From positions 1-37,774 of the forward strand of contig CALIRO010000003.1 in NCBI GenBank assembly GCA_938042245.1: DNA of 37,774 bases, written 5' to 3'. This document shows positions 34,892-37,774 of the stretch, piece by piece; positions within the stretch are counted from its first letter, which is position 1; each line of letters starts with the position of its first letter. The notes below the pieces were generated by a model that was not told where the DNA came from, searched no databases, and saw only the letters and a list, made by a program, of their open reading frames with translations. Position numbers and translations under genes: made by a program. The DNA is from an uncultured Thermoguttaceae bacterium (GTDB lineage Bacteria > Planctomycetota > Planctomycetia > Pirellulales > Thermoguttaceae).

Positions 34892-36576
34892 AGGAATTCC
34901 TTTTCGCATGGGCCGGAAGGCCGAAACCAACCCGAGGAGCTCCTCGAAGCCGGCTTCCCCTTGGAAACGTGGCCGGTAGCATTGCGGGAAAGCCAAATTT
35001 CATGATTTTGCCCCAGAGTTTCCGAGAAGGCCAACAGGCAACCGCCGCCGCAGACCGGCAAATCGGGACATTGCCAACAAGGCTCCGGCAACCCGCTGCC
35101 AGCCGGGTCTTCTATTCGACCTCGCAATCGCCGAAACAGCGGACTTTCCCAAATGGCCGGCCAAGGATCCCGAAGCAGATTGCCCACCGGCTGGTAATAG
35201 GATTGGCAGGGCAGGACCTCGCCGTTTGGCTCAATGCAGATGGAATACTGAGCGGCATTACACCGCCGTGTCCCTAGCTCTAACTCCAGGGGCGAAAACC
35301 GACAATACCGGGTCGGCGTGTACCATAGGAAGCGCATTGCTAACTCGGCTGCCCGATCCCGGACCCGCACCAGCACCGGGGCTAACTCCTCTTCGGCCAA
35401 GGCGTCGGGGAACTGTTTGCCTAGGCCTGAACGAATGATTCCATTCATGGCAAAGGTGCGAATTCCCAACCGGTAAAGAAAATCCACCAGGGTTTCCGCC
35501 TCTTGGGCGTTGTGCCGGGTAAGCGTGGTGTTGGTCAGGGTGTACAGACCGGCCTTGAGGGTGTTTTGAATGCCGGCCACCGTTTCCGCAAATGGATTGC
35601 CAAGATGGCCGGACCCGCTGCCGCTGGCCTGACATAGACTATTATGCACTTCTGGACGGCTGGAAAGCAACGTGATTTGTACATGGTCCAGCCCGGCCTG
35701 GGCCAATCGGGCGGTAAAGGCCGGATCGGCCAACCGACGACCATTGGTGTTCAGCCCGACGACCAATCCATATTGATGGGCCAAATGGATCCGTTCTGGC
35801 AGGTCGTCGCACAGGGTTGGCTCTCCGCCTGTCAAGATCAGATGCGGCACGCCCAACTCAGCCAGTTTCTCGACCACTTGCCGCCAAGTCTGCATCGACA
35901 TAGGCGGCTGGCGGCGACGGGCTGGCAGATTATAACAATGTCCACATCGATTGTTACAGCCATACTGCACCACCACATCTGCCTTAAAGGGGGCCTGAAC
36001 CGGAAGACTAAATAGCGGCCTGGGTTCCGCCCAGACAGCAGGGATGGCCGATAGGGGGTGATGGGGAATGGCTTGGGCCGATTGATTGTGAGTGGCGCCG
36101 TCAGAGTCCGAGCCGGCCCAGCCAAGCGCATCAAGCCCAAAGGCCCTCGCCTCAGCCAACCCATCCCAAACACAACAGGTCCCATCGTTCTGAAGCCGCT
36201 TCAGCCAGCCAAATACCCCTTCCACCGTTTGGCGAAGTTCCGGCCAAACCGCTTTGGGCGCCCTTTGCCGAAGCTCCTGAAAGGCCAACTCCGCAGTCCG
36301 ACCCTCCAAAGCGTGCCAAACCAACAGGGTGGCTGGAGGGTTCAAATGGACCGGATCAGCCAGATCCACAAAAAGCAGTCCGGAGCCGTCCGGCTGAACC
36401 CGCAAATGGAACCGCCGCGACCTCCTACCGCTTCCGCCGGCGCCTTCATGCGGCCAGTCGGAAAGATGCTCAGCTCCAGCAGGGGCAATGGAGGGCTGCT
36501 GGGAAACGGAATAAACGTACAGACCCGGTCGAACAGATGCTTTACTTCGGAAAAGGCGTCTCAAAAAGTTCCTCAT
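34888..36576 (-). CDS. radical SAM/SPASM maturase with PqqD-like N-terminal domain
   Basis: The 562-residue product has three parts. Residues 55-135 (RFHLRVQPDG, VDLADPVHLNPPATLLVWHALEG, TVEGVFGWLKRLQNDG) look like a PqqD/RRE-type peptide-binding domain. The radical SAM core (about 198-420) has CNNRCGHC (Cys207, 211, 214) and TGGEPTL (250). The SPASM region has CNAAQYSICIEPNGEVLPCQSYY and a final C-X2-C-X5-C-X3-C motif. This is the layout of peptide-modifying enzymes such as PqqE. It could mature a peptide or protein, or build a cofactor; no precursor was found. A short tail of about 45 residues follows the last Cys. It is the first gene of the pair. Confidence 0.9.
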   Translation of the reverse strand: MRNFLRRLFRSKASVRPGLYVYSVSQQPSIAPAGAEHLSDWPHEGAGGSGRRSRRFHLRVQPDGSGLLFVDLADPVHLNPPATLLVWHALEGRTAELAFQELRQRAPKAVWPELRQTVEGVFGWLKRLQNDGTCCVWDGLAEARAFGLDALGWAGSDSDGATHNQSAQAIPHHPLSAIPAVWAEPRPLFSLPVQAPFKADVVVQYGCNNRCGHCYNLPARRRQPPMSMQTWRQVVEKLAELGVPHLILTGGEPTLCDDLPERIHLAHQYGLVVGLNTNGRRLADPAFTARLAQAGLDHVQITLLSSRPEVHNSLCQASGSGSGHLGNPFAETVAGIQNTLKAGLYTLTNTTLTRHNAQEAETLVDFLYRLGIRTFAMNGIIRSGLGKQFPDALAEEELAPVLVRVRDRAAELAMRFLWYTPTRYCRFSPLELELGTRRCNAAQYSICIEPNGEVLPCQSYYQPVGNLLRDPWPAIWESPLFRRLRGRIEDPAGSGLPEPCWQCPDLPVCGGGCLLAFSETLGQNHEIWLSRNATGHVSKGKPASRSSSGWFRPSGPCEKEFL

Positions 36577-36724
36577 GCCTTTGGTCCGCTTCGGCTGTGG
36601 CAGTGTGGGGCGAATTGCCCTAAATTTCTTTGCGCTGGCATGTGCGAAAACCGAAAGTACAGCGATCCACCTTCCGCAACCATCCTACCTCCTAAGGGAT
36701 CTCTCTGGGCACGTTCGGAACCCC

Positions 36725-36868
36725 TCTAGATAATCCACCGTCTACCAGACGGTACTACGGAACCATCCATCCGTCTAGACAGGCCGCCGTCTAACAGACG
36801 GTGCTCCAGAATCGAGAATCCATCTAGACAATTGTCTATCAAATGGTGCTCCGGCAGCTTGTCCGAGT
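36725..36868. repeat. three tandem 49-bp repeats, each with a palindromic core
   Basis: TCTAG starts recur at 36725, 36774 and 36823, so the period is exactly 49 bases. Each unit carries a hairpin: ACCGTCT-ACC-AGACGGT (36737-36753) in unit 1, CCGTCT-AAC-AGACGG (36787-36801) in unit 2, and a decayed TGTCTATCAAATGG in unit 3, each followed by a TGCTCC or TACTAC motif. The array fills most of the 291-base gap between the zinc-ribbon gene and the radical SAM gene. A related single copy is at 498-523. Confidence 0.75.
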
Positions 36869-37206
36869 TACCATTGGGGTTCTTCTTCCAATTGGTAGGC
36901 TGTGCCGCAGTATTCGCAATGGATAAAGACGGCGCCGGCCTGAACGGTGATCGACTTGGGCCCCAGGGTGCCGCCGCACTGTCGGCAGGTAAGATTCTGT
37001 AACTTGACATTGCCGGAAAGGTCGATTTTTTGGACCAGGGTGGTGTGGGCCGGTTGCATCCTGGCCAACATGACCAAGGCTCCCGCCGCCGCCCAAAGCA
37101 CCAACCCCACCACGAGCCGGGCCCACTGCCCTTGCCAACCTAAAATAAAAATCAGTCCACCGAGCAATAATAGCCCAGCTAATCCATAGGCAAATGTTTT
37201 CATCAT
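36868..37206 (-). CDS. small membrane protein with C-terminal zinc ribbon
   Basis: The start at ATG 37206 (an adjacent ATG at 37203 is equally possible) gives 112 residues. The frame is open to 37275, but that part lies inside a MITE-like repeat and is unlikely to be native. Two hydrophobic segments (about 6-24, YGLAGLLLLGGLIFILG, and 30-48, LVVGLVLWAAAGALVML) are followed by a zinc ribbon: CRQC and, 23 residues on, CEYC. The C-terminal tail is acidic. The ribbon should face the cytoplasm. The function is unknown, and it lies upstream of the radical SAM gene on the same strand, separated by the tandem repeat. Confidence 0.75.
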   Translation of the reverse strand: MMKTFAYGLAGLLLLGGLIFILGWQGQWARLVVGLVLWAAAGALVMLARMQPAHTTLVQKIDLSGNVKLQNLTCRQCGGTLGPKSITVQAGAVFIHCEYCGTAYQLEEEPQW

Positions 37207-37232
37207 CTCGGCGATCCCCAACTTATCATTTT

Positions 37233-37418
37233 GGAACATTTCAGCCGACGGGCGTAACCTGTCATTGCTGCACAAGCAGGAAGTCCGGTTTTATGGGTTA
37301 GCTATGCTGGCTTCCCGCTGATACGGGAACAAGTTTCTGGACCGCCGCTTTCGCAGCAGTGATAACATAGGACCATCCTCGGAAAAGACAGGGAGTTGTT
37401 CATTCCGCTGAAGTGTCC
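37233..37418 (-). repeat. MITE-like dispersed repeat, copy D (inverted)
   Basis: Compared with copy A this copy is inverted. Left end GGAACATTTCAGCCGAC is identical to that of copy B; the right end, read in reverse, is GGGACACTTCAGCGGAATGAAC. The reverse-strand core GCGAAAGCGGCGGTCCAGAA (37354-37335) and GGTCCTATG match copy A. It lies directly upstream of the zinc-ribbon gene. The remainder of the 444-base gap to 37650 holds only a hairpin. Confidence 0.65.
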
Positions 37419-37546
37419 CTTAATTTATTTCTGTTTGATTCTGATAACAGGTCAACCGAAGCCGCAGCGCCTCTGGTTGCTGGAGCAAGCACTGCTCGGC
37501 TGAGAGGCTCACCCTAAGGCGGTAAAAAATTTCCTCTCTTGCCCCT

Positions 37547-37575
37547 CCTTCTGCTGCTTTACCAAGAGCAGAAGG
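37547..37575 (-). terminator. hairpin downstream of the truncated gene
   Basis: CCTTCTGCT (37547-37555) pairs exactly with AGCAGAAGG (37567-37575) over an 11-base loop, about 75 bases after the stop at 37651. A T-rich run (ATTTTTTA) lies about 20 bases further on the minus strand, so the terminator call is moderate. Confidence 0.4.
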
Positions 37576-37650
37576 TGGAAAGACAGCCCACGGGGATCGG
37601 CTAGCATGTTCGGAAAAAACATAAAGGAACCACAGCGTTCTGGAGTAGCT

Positions 37651-37774
37651 TCAAGAAGACTCCTCTTCCAACTCCTCGAAATCCAATTCGTTTTGCTGGG
37701 GGTTGGAGCGGGGTTTGGATCGGGGAGCGCGTTTGAAGGTTCGCCAATCGGTCCAGGGGGGCAGGTCGATCCGT
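37651..37774 (-). CDS. C-terminal fragment of an unknown protein with acidic tail
   Basis: On the minus strand a frame enters at the window edge and ends at the TGA at 37653-37651. The visible 40 residues read RIDLPPWTDWRTFKRAPR, then a Ser/Pro/Gln linker and a strongly acidic end, ELDFEELEEESS. The gene begins outside the window. The switch from basic to acidic composition is coding-like, but nothing can be named. Confidence 0.5.
   Translation of the reverse strand, partial: RIDLPPWTDWRTFKRAPRSKPRSNPQQNELDFEELEEESS

Noticed and set aside
36725..36868. Tandem repeat as a CRISPR array
   Set aside because: The units abut with exact 49-bp period and no unique spacers, and no cas gene is present.

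Overview
The window looks like chromosomal DNA of a planctomycete, probably from the Pirellulales or a related thermophilic lineage. The evidence is the protein mix: two PEP-CTERM sorted proteins, a DUF1559 pilin-like protein with an H-X9-DG tail, Tat-exported Gfo/Idh/MocA and sugar isomerase proteins, a ThuA-like protein, a PQQ-type beta-propeller and many secreted proteins with Pro/Ser/Ala-rich linkers. Most genes lie on the minus strand. I see no rRNA, tRNA, phage or CRISPR locus. The species call is inference.

Layout. 1-8.2 kb: the end of a PEP-CTERM protein, a membrane-anchored trypsin-like protease beside a permuted NlpC/P60-like (YiiX-type) protein, a secreted TIM-barrel protein, a YjbQ-family enzyme, TrkA, and two small planctomycete membrane proteins. 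8.4-15.3 kb: a Pro-rich lipoprotein, a PQQ-like propeller divergent from a nucleotide-sugar epimerase, a HIT protein, a PPP-type phosphatase, a lipoprotein and a conserved-looking 81-residue protein. 15.7-21.5 kb: a XerC-type recombinase, then divergent NarL-type and NtrC-type response regulators sharing a palindrome-rich control region, and biosynthetic arginine decarboxylase. 22-25.7 kb: two Tat-exported sugar-metabolism-like proteins and SppA.

26-29 kb holds what I consider the most interesting unit. A clear cobalamin riboswitch on the minus strand precedes a DUF1559 pilin-like gene, a DUF4465 PEP-CTERM surface protein and cobO, a corrinoid adenosyltransferase. This suggests a B12-repressed surface capture and salvage operon that carries no TonB-type transporter in the window.

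29-37.8 kb: ThuA-like and LpxH-like proteins, a secretin-like protein with a long Gly/Ser/Pro linker, and a translationally coupled pair made of an intact radical SAM/SPASM enzyme and a paralogue that has lost the radical SAM cysteines but kept the terminal SPASM cysteines. A zinc-ribbon membrane protein and a truncated gene follow.

Intergenic regions carry at least three, probably five, copies of a roughly 160-bp MITE-like element with inverted-repeat ends. There is also a 49-bp tandem repeat of palindromes, with a related single copy 36 kb away.
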